In this document: positions 13,819 to 23,111 of the stretch, in pieces
How positions within the stretch are numbered: the first letter of the stretch is position 1
Layout of the letters: each line of letters opens with the position of its first letter
Source of the DNA: Stutzerimonas stutzeri
Lineage (GTDB): Bacteria > Pseudomonadota > Gammaproteobacteria > Pseudomonadales > Pseudomonadaceae
NCBI RefSeq assembly: GCF_009789555.1
Contig: NZ_CP046902.1
Location: 1,938,001 to 2,002,000 of the forward strand
Length of the DNA stretch: 64,000 nt
Direction: 5' to 3'
The notes under the pieces: model-generated
Told to the model about the DNA's origin: nothing
The model's database searches: none
Seen by the model: the letters and a program-made list of their open reading frames with translations, nothing else
Program-made: the position numbers and the translations under genes

Positions 13819-15507
13819 ATGACCGAAAACTTCTGGAAGGATAAATATCCTGTCGGGGTCGAAAGCGAGATCGATCCCGATGAATACCGGAACATCCAGG
13901 CTGTGCTCAAGCAATCCTGCGAGCTGTTCGCGGACAAACCGGCCTTCAGCAACCTCGGCAGGACCCTGACCTATGGTGAGCTGTATAGGTTGTCCGGCGA
14001 ATTCGCCGCCTACCTTCAGAAAAACACCGATCTGCAGCCCGGCGACCGGATCGCGGTACAGCTGCCCAATCTGATTCAGTATCCCATCGTGGTGTTCGGT
14101 GCCATGCGTGCCGGCCTGATCGTGGTCAACACCAACCCGCTGTACACCGCGCGGGAAATGGAACACCAGTTCAACGATTCCGGCGCCAAGGCGCTGGTTT
14201 GCCTGGCCAACATGGCGCACCTGGCCGAGCAAGTGCTGCCGAAGACCGGCATCAGGCATGTCGTCATCACGGAAGTTGGCGACATGCTGCCCACCATCAA
14301 GCGCGTGCTGGTCAACGCCGTGGTCAAGCATGTGAAAAAAATGGTGCCGGCCTACCACCTGCCGAAGGCGGTGAGGTTCAACGATGCCATGGCCCTCGGA
14401 CGTGGCAAGACACCACGCGAAGCCGATCCTGCCGGTGATGATGTCGCCGTGCTCCAGTACACCGGCGGGACCACCGGCGTGGCCAAGGGTGCCATGCTGA
14501 CCCATCGCAACATTGTCGCCAACATGCTGCAGTGCCGCGGGCTGATGGGCTCGGAGCTTGGCAGTGGCTGTGAAACCATGGTCGCGCCGCTCCCGCTGTA
14601 CCACATCTACGCGTTCACCTTTCATTGCATGACGATGATGCTGATCGGCGCTCACAACGTGCTGATCACCAACCCGCGGGACCTGCCTACCTTCGTCAAG
14701 GATCTCAAGAAGCATCGGTTCACGGGTTTCGTCGGGCTCAACACCCTGTTCGTCGCGCTGTGCAACAACGAGGACTTCCGCAAGCTGGACTTTTCTTCGT
14801 TGAAGGCGACCTTCTCGGGGGGCATGGCCTTGCAACTGGCGGCTGCCGAACGCTGGCAACAGGTGACAGGATGCTCGATCTGCGAAGGCTTCGGCATGAC
14901 CGAAACCAGCCCGGTGGTTTCGGTCAACCCGTTCGGTGCCATTCAGATCGGCACCATCGGGATTCCGATGCCATCGACGCAGTGCCGTGTGATCGACGAG
15001 GAGGGCCGCGAGTTGCCGATTGGGGCTACCGGCGAGCTGTGTGTGAAAGGGCCGCAAGTGATGAAGGGGTACTGGCAGCGTCCGGAGGCCACCGCCGAAG
15101 TGCTCGATGACGAGGGCTGGTTGAAGACTGGCGATATCGGAATCATCCAGGACGACGGATACATGCGTATCGTCGACCGCAAGAAGGACATGATTCTGGT
15201 GTCGGGCTTCAATGTCTATCCAAACGAGCTTGAAGACGTGCTTGCCGCCCTGCCGGGCGTGCTTCAGTGCGCGGCGATTGGCATACCGGACGAGAAGTCT
15301 GGCGAGGCGATCAAGTTGTTCGTGGTGGCCAAGCCAGGCGAGAGCCTGACCAAGGAGCAGGTCATGCAGCACATGCATGACAATGTCACCGGGTACAAGC
15401 GGCCCAAGACGGTCGAGTTCCGCGACAGCCTGCCGACCACCAACGTCGGCAAGATCCTTCGGCGCGAACTGCGCGACGAAGAATTGAAGAAGCTGGGGCT
15501 GAAGTAA
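13819..15507 (+). CDS. fadD1: Long-chain fatty acyl-CoA ligase FadD1
   Basis: 562 residues, the same length as FadD2 and closely similar throughout (MTENFWKDKYPVGVESEIDPDEY). It shows the YTGGTTGVAKGAML motif, GFGMTETSP, GWLKTGD and the C-terminal NVGKILRREL lysine. Function: ATP-dependent activation of exogenous fatty acids to acyl-CoA. A 217-bp gap from fadD2 with an inverted repeat suggests a separate promoter, as reported for the two P. aeruginosa genes, where the paralogues differ in chain-length preference. The ATG at 13819 follows a GGAGTGGGG ribosome site. Confidence 0.94.
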   Translation: MTENFWKDKYPVGVESEIDPDEYRNIQAVLKQSCELFADKPAFSNLGRTLTYGELYRLSGEFAAYLQKNTDLQPGDRIAVQLPNLIQYPIVVFGAMRAGLIVVNTNPLYTAREMEHQFNDSGAKALVCLANMAHLAEQVLPKTGIRHVVITEVGDMLPTIKRVLVNAVVKHVKKMVPAYHLPKAVRFNDAMALGRGKTPREADPAGDDVAVLQYTGGTTGVAKGAMLTHRNIVANMLQCRGLMGSELGSGCETMVAPLPLYHIYAFTFHCMTMMLIGAHNVLITNPRDLPTFVKDLKKHRFTGFVGLNTLFVALCNNEDFRKLDFSSLKATFSGGMALQLAAAERWQQVTGCSICEGFGMTETSPVVSVNPFGAIQIGTIGIPMPSTQCRVIDEEGRELPIGATGELCVKGPQVMKGYWQRPEATAEVLDDEGWLKTGDIGIIQDDGYMRIVDRKKDMILVSGFNVYPNELEDVLAALPGVLQCAAIGIPDEKSGEAIKLFVVAKPGESLTKEQVMQHMHDNVTGYKRPKTVEFRDSLPTTNVGKILRRELRDEELKKLGLK

Positions 15508-15522
15508 CCGCTCCCGGCTCAG

Positions 15523-15547
15523 AAAGCCCCGCTTCGGCGGGGCTTTT
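15523..15547 (+). terminator. Rho-independent terminator after fadD1
   Basis: Perfect 10-bp stem AAAGCCCCGC / GCGGGGCTTT with a TTCG loop (15533-15536) and a run of T residues. Confidence 0.93.
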
Positions 15548-15599
15548 TCGTTCTCTGGACAGCACGCTGAGCGGATGTCGACAACGCGTCGATGTCGGC

Positions 15600-15626
15600 T
15601 CAACTTTCGTTACCGTTGGTCGATAC
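15600..15626 (+). promoter_or_regulatory. Sigma-28 (FliA)-like promoter of the chemoreceptor gene
   Basis: TCAACTTT, 11 bp, GTCGATAC compares with the FliA consensus TAAAGTTT-N11-GCCGATAA at 6/8 and 6/8 positions with exact spacing. It ends 69 bp before the start codon of a chemoreceptor, the class of gene FliA usually transcribes. Confidence 0.6.
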
Positions 15627-15695
15627 CTGAAGAGATAACAATCTGGCGCCATAAAACAGGCGTCCACCGTCAGGCTATGACAAAGGGGTCAACCA

Positions 15696-17381
15696 ATGCT
15701 CTCCGGGTTACGATTGCAAACCAAGCTTCTCGTCCTCACGTTAGGTCCGATCCTGCTATTGACCCTCCTGCTGAGTGGCATTTCGGTGATGAATCTGCAG
15801 GAACTGGCCGCCAAGCAGGAGACGCATACGCGTGAGAGTCTTATCCGCGATCGCCGGGCGGAGCTGGAAAACTACGTACAACTCGCGCGCAAGATGATCG
15901 CGCCCCTCTACGACAGTGCTGCTGCGGGCGATCAGTCGGCACGGGACCGTGCCGTGGCCATCCTGGAGACGTTGTCCTACGGCAAGGACGGATACTTCTG
16001 GGGCTACGACGAGCAAAGCGTCCGGATTCTGCAAGGCGCTACCAAGGACAAGATCGGCCAGAGCTTCTACGACTATCGGGACCCCAGCGGCAAATATGCA
16101 ATTCGTGAGCTGGTGCGAGCAGGAATGGATGGCAGCCGTTTCGTCGACTACAGCTTCGTCCTGGGCGACAGCGCAACGCTGGTTCCAAAGATCGGCTACG
16201 CCGAGTACTTGCCGAAATGGCATATGGTATTCGGTACCTCGCTCAACCTGGACGGGGTAGAGCGTGACGTACAGGCCGCTCGCGAGGCCTTCCAGGAGGA
16301 CATCGACGAGCTGCTGATCGTCATGGTCGCCTCGGCCCTCGCGCTACTGGTCTTGATCGCCGTGCTGGCCACTATCATGAGTCGCACGTTGCTGCGCCCG
16401 CTTCTGCTGATCAAAGGCAAGCTCGATGACATGGCCGCCGGCGAAGGCGACCTGACTCACCGCCTCCCGATCACCAGCCATGACGAGTTGGGCGATCTGG
16501 CCGGCTCGTTCAATCGCTTCGTCGAAAAGATTCACGGCCTGGTCCAACAGGTGTCGACGACGACCCACCAGCTTACGGCCCTGGTCGCCAGCGTTGCTAG
16601 TCAGGCCCAGCGGTCCGAACAGGCGATGGCCGCCCAGCGGCATGAGACCGATCAGGTCGCAACCGCGATCAACGAAATGTCGGCCGCTGCCCATGAAGTT
16701 GCGATGAGTGCGCAGCGCGCCGCCGAGGCCGCCCAGCAAACCGATCAACAGGGCCAGGGCGCCAAGCGAATCGTCGACGGCAGCATCCGGCAAATTCACG
16801 ATCTGGTCGGCGAACTGCGAGACAGTGGCGAATCGCTGGGCGGATTGCAGAATGATGTAGCGGGAATTGTCGGTGTTCTCGACGTGATCCGAGCCGTTGC
16901 CGAGCAGACCAACCTGCTGGCGCTCAATGCGGCCATCGAGGCGGCGCGCGCCGGCGAAGCGGGTCGCGGATTCGCCGTGGTGGCGGACGAGGTGCGCGCA
17001 CTCGCCAGTCGGACCCAGCAGAGCACGGTAGAAATTCAGGGAATGGTCGACCGTTTGCAGAACACCACGGCCTCGACCGTGGCAAGCATGGGGCGGGCGG
17101 GAGAGCAGGGTGAAAGCACCCGTGCTCAATCCAACCAGGCGGGTGAAGCGCTGGATGCGATTGCCGAGCTGATCGGCACGATCAATTCCATGAATGCGCA
17201 GATCGCCGCTGCCGCCGAAGAACAGACGGCCGTGGCCGAAGAGATCAACCGCAGCGTTCACCACATCGCCGATGCGGTTGACGGTGTCGCGCAGGACGCC
17301 GCGCAAGGCGCGCAGACCTCGCGGGAACTCAATGGCCTGGCCGAGAACCTGCAACGGTTGGTTGGGCAGTTCCGTATCTGA
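15696..17381 (+). CDS. Methyl-accepting chemotaxis protein with Cache sensor
   Basis: 561 residues: N-terminal membrane helix (about 8-30), a periplasmic Cache-type sensor containing the DGYFWGYDE motif (about 108-116), a second membrane helix (about 208-230), a HAMP segment, and the cytoplasmic signalling domain with the highly conserved hairpin tip EQTNLLALNAAIEAARAGEAGRGFAVVADEVR. It relays periplasmic ligand binding to CheA/CheW. The ligand is unknown; single Cache domains with DGYFW often bind small organic acids. It is followed after 174 bp by hrpA. A paralogue of the same architecture is at 50731-52413. Confidence 0.92.
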   Translation: MLSGLRLQTKLLVLTLGPILLLTLLLSGISVMNLQELAAKQETHTRESLIRDRRAELENYVQLARKMIAPLYDSAAAGDQSARDRAVAILETLSYGKDGYFWGYDEQSVRILQGATKDKIGQSFYDYRDPSGKYAIRELVRAGMDGSRFVDYSFVLGDSATLVPKIGYAEYLPKWHMVFGTSLNLDGVERDVQAAREAFQEDIDELLIVMVASALALLVLIAVLATIMSRTLLRPLLLIKGKLDDMAAGEGDLTHRLPITSHDELGDLAGSFNRFVEKIHGLVQQVSTTTHQLTALVASVASQAQRSEQAMAAQRHETDQVATAINEMSAAAHEVAMSAQRAAEAAQQTDQQGQGAKRIVDGSIRQIHDLVGELRDSGESLGGLQNDVAGIVGVLDVIRAVAEQTNLLALNAAIEAARAGEAGRGFAVVADEVRALASRTQQSTVEIQGMVDRLQNTTASTVASMGRAGEQGESTRAQSNQAGEALDAIAELIGTINSMNAQIAAAAEEQTAVAEEINRSVHHIADAVDGVAQDAAQGAQTSRELNGLAENLQRLVGQFRI

Positions 17382-17555
17382 CCCGTGCTGGCCGGGCGGG
17401 TGCAATGTCCGCCGGGCCGGCGTTCAGGCCCGCCAACGTCTTCCGGCCGGGCCGCGGCTCGCTCCGTTCGTTGGTCGCGCCATCCCGATGCGCCTACGGC
17501 CAACCGGCCAAATCTGCGACAATCGCGATCCTCACGAAATCGCTTACGGCTGTCC

Positions 17556-20500
17556 ATGACCGACGCAACGCCTGCTATCGACACCTTGTTGAACAATCTC
17601 GACCAGACCATGCTCGCCGACCGGCATCGTCTGCGCCGTCAGTTGCACGATATGCGCAAGAAGTCCGGCGCGGGTGAAATGGACGAAGCGCGGCTCAGCC
17701 AGTGGCTCGAACGGTTCCAGGCCTCGGTGGCCAGGGTCGAGGCGCGGCGCAACAGCGTGCCGACGATGCGTTATGACGACCAGTTGCCGATTGCTGCCAA
17801 GCGCGAAGAAATCAAGGAGGCGCTGCGCAAACATCAGGTTCTGGTGATCGCCGGTGAGACTGGCTCGGGCAAGACCACCCAATTGCCCAAGATCTGCCTG
17901 GAACTCGGGCGGGGCGTGCATGGGCTGATCGGACACACCCAACCGCGCCGGCTGGCGGCGCGGAGCGTCGCGACCCGCGTGGCCGAAGAAATCGGCACAC
18001 CCTTGGGTGAGCTGGTCGGTTATCAGGTGCGCTTCGAGGACCAGAGCAAGGACAGCTCACTGATCAAACTGATGACCGACGGTATTCTGCTGGCCGAGAC
18101 GCAGCACGACCGTTTCCTGGAGAAGTACGACACCATCATCGTCGACGAGGCTCACGAGCGCAGCCTCAACATCGACTTCCTGCTGGGCTACCTGAAGACC
18201 CTGCTGCCGCGCCGTCCGGACCTGAAGGTGATCATCACCTCGGCGACCATCGACCTGGAGCGGTTTTCCGAGCACTTCAATGGCGCGCCTATCGTCGAAG
18301 TGTCCGGGCGGACCTACCCGGTGGACACCTGGTATCGGCCATTGTCGGCGGAGGTCGACGAGGACGGTAACCGCGTCGAGGACGATCTCACCATCGACCA
18401 GGGCATCCTCGCGGCGCTGGATGAAATCGATGCGCATGAGAAAAGCATCGGCAAACGCCCCGGCGATGTGCTGGTATTCCTGCCCGGCGAGCGCGAAATA
18501 CGTGATGCTGCCGAGGTGCTGCGCAAGGCCAATCTGCGTTTTACCGAAGTCTTGCCGTTGTATGCGCGGCTGACGCCGGCCGAGCAGCAAAAAATCTTTC
18601 GCCCGGCAGCCGGCCGCAAGATCGTCCTGGCGACCAACGTCGCGGAAACCTCGCTGACCGTGCCCGGGATTCGTTACGTGATCGACTCCGGTACTGCGCG
18701 GATCAGCCGCTACAGCTACCGCGCCAAGGTCCAGCGGCTGCCGATCGAGGCCGTGTCCCAGGCCAGCGCCAATCAGCGCAAGGGTCGTTGCGGGCGGGTC
18801 GAGCCGGGTATCTGCATTCGTCTGTACAGTGAGGAGGATTTCCTCTCTCGGCCTGAATTCACCGATCCGGAAATCCTGCGTACCAACCTGGCCGCGGTCA
18901 TCTTGCAGATGCTGCATTTGCGGCTGGGCCAGATCGAGGATTTTCCGTTCATCGAGCCGCCGGATGGCAAGGCGATCAGCGACGGTTTCAACCTGCTGCA
19001 GGAGCTTTCGGCCGTCAACCGCGAAAACCAGCTGACGCCGCTTGGACGGCAACTGGCGCGTCTGCCGATCGACCCGCGTCTCGGGCGGATGTTGCTCGAA
19101 GCGTCGGGCCTGGGCAGTCTCGCCGAGGTCCTCATCGTCGCCAGCGCGCTGTCGGTACAGGACGTCCGCGAGCGACCGGCCGATCGCCAGCAGCAGGCCG
19201 ATCAGGCGCATGCGCAATGGAAAGACCCGGATTCGGATTTCGCCGCGCTGATCAATCTCTGGCGTGGCTTCGAGGAGCAGCGGCAGGCGCTCGGCTCGAA
19301 CGCGTTGCGCACCTGGTGCCGGAAGCATTTCCTCAACTACCTGCGGTTGCGCGAGTGGCGCGATGCGCATCGGCAACTGACGCTTATCGCGCGCGAGTTG
19401 CAGTTGAACAAGCGCAAGGATACGGCGGGCTCTGGTCAACCCCTCGCTCCCTCAAACGACGCCCGTCGGCTGGCAGACGGCCAAGCCTCTGCCAACGACC
19501 GGCCAGCGTTGACCACCGACAAGAAGGTCAACGTCAAACTGGCCCAGCAAGCCGAAGCCAGCGAGGCTGCGCAGCGCGCCAAGAGCTATGCCGCGGTTCA
19601 CAAGGCGATCCTGTCCGGTCTGCTCAGTCAGGTGGGCCACAAGACCGAGGACGGCGACTTTCTCGGCGCGCGGCAGCGGCGCTTCTGGGTGCATCCGTCG
19701 AGCGTCATCGGTCGCAAGAAACCCAACTGGATCATGGCCGCCGAACTGGTGGAAACCACCAAGCTGTTCGCGCGGATGGTCGCGAAGATCGAACCCGACT
19801 GGATCGAGCCGCTGGCCAGACACCTGACCAAGACCAACCACTTCGAGCCGCACTGGGAGAAAAAACGGGGTCAGGTGGTGGCGTTCGAGCAGGTCACGCT
19901 GTACGGCATGATCATCGTCGCGCGGCGGCCAGTGCATTTCGGTCCCATCGATCCGCCCGCCGCGCGGGAGCTGTTCATCCGTGAAGGGCTGGTGCGCGGT
20001 GAAATGCACAGCCGTGCCAAGGCACTGACCGCCAATCGCGAGCTGCTGGAGCTGTTCGACGAGCTGGAAGCCAAGGCGCGCCGGCGCGATATCATCGCTG
20101 ACGAAGACACCCTGTTTGCCTACTACGACGCTCGGCTGCCGCAGGATATCTACCAGACCGCGAGTTTCGAGAGCTGGTACAAGCGTGAAAGCGCGAAAGA
20201 CCCGCAGCTGCTGATGATGCGGGACGAAGATGTGCTCGCCCGCGACGCCAGTGAAGTCACCAGCGCCCAGTACCCGGATCAGCTGCGTATCGGCGAACTG
20301 CAACTGCCGCTCGAGTACCACTTCGAACCCAACCATCCACGCGACGGCGTGACCCTGCGCGTACCGGCCCCGCTGCTGCCGCAACTGCGTGGCGAACGGC
20401 TCGAATGGTTGGTGCCCGGGCTTCTTGAAACCAAAGCCGTGGCGTTGGTGCGCAACCTGCCCAAGGCGATCCGCAAGAACTTCGTGCCGGTGCCGGATTT

Positions 20501-21638
20501 CGTCAAGGCAGCGCTCTCGAAGCTCAGCTTCGGTGAGGGCTCGTTGGCCGAGGCGCTGGGCCGCGAACTGCTGCGCATGACCGGCGCGCGCGTGCCCGAA
20601 GAGGCCTGGAGCGAGGCGGCGAAGCAGCTCGACAGCCACTTGAAGATGAACATCGAGGTGGTTGACGGTCGCGGCAAGTACCTGGGCGAAGGCCGTGACC
20701 TGGCCGAACTCACCGCGCGCTTCGCCGAGGCCAGCCAGGCCGCCTTGGCGCCGCCGCAGCAAAAGGCAGAACAGAAGCCGGTCGAAGCCAAGGCGTTCGC
20801 GCAGGTGGCGCAGACTGCCCAGGCGAAGATGGCCGGGCTGGCCATGACCGTCTATCCCGCGCTGGTGGAAGAGGGCGGCGTAGTCAAGGAAGGGCGTTTT
20901 CCGACGCAGGCGGAAGCCGAGTACCAGCACCGCCGCGCATTGCAGCGTTTACTGCTGCAACAGCTCAGCGAGCCGGCGAAGTTTCTGCGCGGCAAGCTAC
21001 CGGGCCTTACCGAGCTGGGGCTGCTCTACCGCGACATGGGCAAGGTCGATGCATTGGTGGAAGACATTCTGCTGGCCAGCCTCGACAGCTGCGTTTTAGC
21101 CGGTGAAGCCTCGCTCCCCCGCGATGGCGCGGCGTTGGCTGCGCTCGCGGAGCGCAAGCGCAGCGACTGGACGCCGCATGCGGAAGGTCTTGCGCGGCAG
21201 GTGCTGGAAATCCTCAAGCTCTGGCATGGGCTGCAAAAGCGCTTCAAGGGCAAGATCGACCTGGCTCAAGCCGTGGCGCTGAACGACATCAAGGCGCAGC
21301 TCGGCCATCTCGTCTATCCCGGCTTCGTTCGCGAAACGCCGGCCGAATGGCTCAAGGAATACCCACGCTATCTCAAGGCCATCGAGCAGCGCTTCGAGAA
21401 GATCGGCGCGCAATTGCAACGCGACCGTGTCTGGTCCGGTGAATTGGCCGGTTATTGGGAACAGTACCAGGCGCGCCTGGAAAAACATCGGCGCGAAGGC
21501 AAGCGCGACCCGCAACTGACCTTGTACCGCTGGATGCTGGAGGAGTATCGCGTATCGCTCTGGGCCCAGCAGTTGGGTACTCGAATGGCGGTATCGGACA
21601 AACGGCTGAACAAGCAGTGGGGACAGGTCGAGGCCTGA
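17556..21638 (+). CDS. hrpA: HrpA, ATP-dependent DEAH-box RNA helicase
   Basis: About 1360 residues. DEAH helicase motifs in order: GETGSGKTTQ (I), TQPRRLAARSVA (Ia), VDEAHERS (II), TSATID (III), NVAETSLTVPGI (V), QRKGRCGR (VI), followed by the HA2/OB-fold and the long DUF3418 C-terminal region typical of HrpA. Bacterial HrpA acts on mRNA and stalled ribosomes. I chose the ATG at 17556 (MTDATPAIDTLLNNL) because upstream in-frame sequence is not coding-like. A Gly/Ser/Ala-rich stretch around residues 622-668 looks like a lineage-specific linker insertion between the helicase core and the next conserved block (AVHKAILSGLLSQVG). Confidence 0.94.
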   Translation: MTDATPAIDTLLNNLDQTMLADRHRLRRQLHDMRKKSGAGEMDEARLSQWLERFQASVARVEARRNSVPTMRYDDQLPIAAKREEIKEALRKHQVLVIAGETGSGKTTQLPKICLELGRGVHGLIGHTQPRRLAARSVATRVAEEIGTPLGELVGYQVRFEDQSKDSSLIKLMTDGILLAETQHDRFLEKYDTIIVDEAHERSLNIDFLLGYLKTLLPRRPDLKVIITSATIDLERFSEHFNGAPIVEVSGRTYPVDTWYRPLSAEVDEDGNRVEDDLTIDQGILAALDEIDAHEKSIGKRPGDVLVFLPGEREIRDAAEVLRKANLRFTEVLPLYARLTPAEQQKIFRPAAGRKIVLATNVAETSLTVPGIRYVIDSGTARISRYSYRAKVQRLPIEAVSQASANQRKGRCGRVEPGICIRLYSEEDFLSRPEFTDPEILRTNLAAVILQMLHLRLGQIEDFPFIEPPDGKAISDGFNLLQELSAVNRENQLTPLGRQLARLPIDPRLGRMLLEASGLGSLAEVLIVASALSVQDVRERPADRQQQADQAHAQWKDPDSDFAALINLWRGFEEQRQALGSNALRTWCRKHFLNYLRLREWRDAHRQLTLIARELQLNKRKDTAGSGQPLAPSNDARRLADGQASANDRPALTTDKKVNVKLAQQAEASEAAQRAKSYAAVHKAILSGLLSQVGHKTEDGDFLGARQRRFWVHPSSVIGRKKPNWIMAAELVETTKLFARMVAKIEPDWIEPLARHLTKTNHFEPHWEKKRGQVVAFEQVTLYGMIIVARRPVHFGPIDPPAARELFIREGLVRGEMHSRAKALTANRELLELFDELEAKARRRDIIADEDTLFAYYDARLPQDIYQTASFESWYKRESAKDPQLLMMRDEDVLARDASEVTSAQYPDQLRIGELQLPLEYHFEPNHPRDGVTLRVPAPLLPQLRGERLEWLVPGLLETKAVALVRNLPKAIRKNFVPVPDFVKAALSKLSFGEGSLAEALGRELLRMTGARVPEEAWSEAAKQLDSHLKMNIEVVDGRGKYLGEGRDLAELTARFAEASQAALAPPQQKAEQKPVEAKAFAQVAQTAQAKMAGLAMTVYPALVEEGGVVKEGRFPTQAEAEYQHRRALQRLLLQQLSEPAKFLRGKLPGLTELGLLYRDMGKVDALVEDILLASLDSCVLAGEASLPRDGAALAALAERKRSDWTPHAEGLARQVLEILKLWHGLQKRFKGKIDLAQAVALNDIKAQLGHLVYPGFVRETPAEWLKEYPRYLKAIEQRFEKIGAQLQRDRVWSGELAGYWEQYQARLEKHRREGKRDPQLTLYRWMLEEYRVSLWAQQLGTRMAVSDKRLNKQWGQVEA

Positions 21639-21677
21639 CGGTCGCACCGCCAGGCCGGGCCTGTTTGTCTGAGTGCG

Positions 21678-22268
21678 TTAGCGCAGGGCGTCTTCGACAA
21701 ATCCGAGGCGGTCCTGCCCGAAAAACATTTCGTCATCCACGAAGAAAGTGGGCGCGCCGAAGACACCGCGTTGCACGGCTTCTTCAGTGTTGGCCTTGAG
21801 CACGTTCTTGACCGAATCCTCGGTAACCAGGGCTCGGAGCTGCTCGGCATCGAGTCCGGCAGCTACCAGGACCTCCGTCAGCACCTGCTCGTCAGCCAGG
21901 TTGCGCTGGTCGATCCAGATCGCCGTGAACATCGCGTCCAGATAGCGCAGCAATTCATGCTCGCTGTGCAACTGATAGCCGACCGCACCGCGCATCAGCA
22001 CCAGCGTGTTGATCGGAAAGTGGGGATTGAAGGCGAACGGTACAGAGTAGCGGCGCGCATGGCGCAGCAGATCCATCATCATGTAGCGGCCCTTCGCCGG
22101 GACGGTGGCGGGCGAGGCATTGCCAGTGGCCTGGAAGACGCCGCCCAGCAACATGGGCCGATAACGCAGTCTGGCCCCGGTGCGTTCGCACAGGGCCGGC
22201 AGCTGAGTCCAGGCGAGAAAGGCCGCCGGGCTGCCGAGATCGAAGAAAAACTCCAGGGTCTTGTTCAT
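21678..22268 (-). CDS. DsbA-family / 2-hydroxychromene-2-carboxylate isomerase-like protein
   Basis: 196 residues of the thioredoxin-fold DsbA/HCCA-isomerase (kappa GST-like) group. The N-terminal FFFDLGSPAAFLAW carries the serine position used in place of a CxxC thiol, and the C-terminal GVFGAPTFFVDDEMFFGQDRL is the family's cis-proline segment. Members isomerise ring-opened aromatics or conjugate glutathione; the actual substrate is unknown. The ATG at 22268 was chosen over an upstream extension that would overlap the SDR gene. It lies 22 bp behind that SDR gene on the same strand, so the two form an operon probably controlled by the divergent TetR. Confidence 0.88.
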   Translation of the reverse strand: MNKTLEFFFDLGSPAAFLAWTQLPALCERTGARLRYRPMLLGGVFQATGNASPATVPAKGRYMMMDLLRHARRYSVPFAFNPHFPINTLVLMRGAVGYQLHSEHELLRYLDAMFTAIWIDQRNLADEQVLTEVLVAAGLDAEQLRALVTEDSVKNVLKANTEEAVQRGVFGAPTFFVDDEMFFGQDRLGFVEDALR

Positions 22269-22290
22269 GACGCGTCTCCGGGGGAAGGGA

Positions 22291-23022
22291 TCACCAGCGC
22301 TCGAGCCAGGGGCGCAGATCGAGTTCGAACGTCCAGGCATCGCGCGGCTGGGCGTGCAGATGCCAATAGTTGTCGGCGATGTGCTCGGGATTGAGGATGC
22401 CATCCTGGTTTTTGAGGGCGTAGCGCTCCGGGAAACTGTCACGGATGAAATCGGTGTCGATGGCGCCGTCGACCACCACATGCGCGACATGTATGTTCAT
22501 CGGCCCGAGTTCGCGCGCCATGCTCTGCGCCAGCGCACGAATGCCGTGCTTGGCCCCGGCGAAGGCGGCGAAGCCGGCCGATCCACGCAGGCTGGCCGTG
22601 GCGCCGGTGAACAGGAGGGTGCCGCGTCCGCGAGCGGCCATGCGCCTGGCCACTGCCTGGCTGGTGAGAAAACCGGCGAAGCACGCCATTTCCCAGATCT
22701 TGAAGTACTTGCGAGGCGTCTCGTCGAGAATGCTGCACGGCACGTTTGCGCCGATGTTGAAGACCATCGCCTCGATCGGCCCGATGTCGCGCTCGATGGT
22801 TTCGACCAGTTCCGCCACTTGTTCTTCCTTGCGCGCATCGGACGCGAAACCGTGGGCGCGACCGCCCTGCGCGCGGATCTGCTCGACCAGGGGTTGCAGC
22901 TTGTCGGCGCTGCGCCGGGTCACGCAGGCCACATAACCTTCACGCGCAAAGCGCCGCGCGATTGCACCGCCAGTGGAATCCCCGGCGCCGATGATCAGGG
23001 CGACACGATTGTTGTTATCCAT
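22291..23022 (-). CDS. Atypical SDR-family protein (Phe in place of catalytic Tyr)
   Basis: 243 residues with an SDR Rossmann fold, but the motifs are non-classical. The cofactor loop reads IIGAGDSTGGA, the NAG motif is replaced by FNIGA, and the expected YxxxK reads FAGAK. I recall that related pseudomonad and proteobacterial SDRs share this change, so it seems to be a family trait, perhaps implying altered chemistry or a reductase that does not need the tyrosine acid. It is divergent from a TetR gene across a palindrome and sits in an operon with the HCCA-isomerase-like gene, suggesting a shared inducible detoxification or catabolic role. Confidence 0.85.
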   Translation of the reverse strand: MDNNNRVALIIGAGDSTGGAIARRFAREGYVACVTRRSADKLQPLVEQIRAQGGRAHGFASDARKEEQVAELVETIERDIGPIEAMVFNIGANVPCSILDETPRKYFKIWEMACFAGFLTSQAVARRMAARGRGTLLFTGATASLRGSAGFAAFAGAKHGIRALAQSMARELGPMNIHVAHVVVDGAIDTDFIRDSFPERYALKNQDGILNPEHIADNYWHLHAQPRDAWTFELDLRPWLERW

Positions 23023-23036
23023 GGGTTCGCTCTCTT

Positions 23037-23054
23037 ACTAAACGATCGTTAAGT
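23037..23054. promoter_or_regulatory. Palindromic TetR operator candidate
   Basis: ACTAAACGATCGTTAAGT is an imperfect palindrome with a perfect 10-bp core, AACGATCGTT (23041-23050). It lies 14 bp upstream of the SDR start codon and 57 bp upstream of the divergent TetR start, the usual place for a TetR-family operator. Confidence 0.65.
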
Positions 23055-23111
23055 TAACGGACGGTATGTTACGCTGCACGCCTCGTCAAGTGACTCGAGA
23101 GGTTGCGCCGC

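Noticed and set aside
13756..15603. 615-residue open frame antisense to fadD1
   Set aside because: It mirrors fadD1 in a GC-rich genome, is histidine/glycine/glutamine-rich like other antisense frames, and has no recognisable domain or ribosome site.
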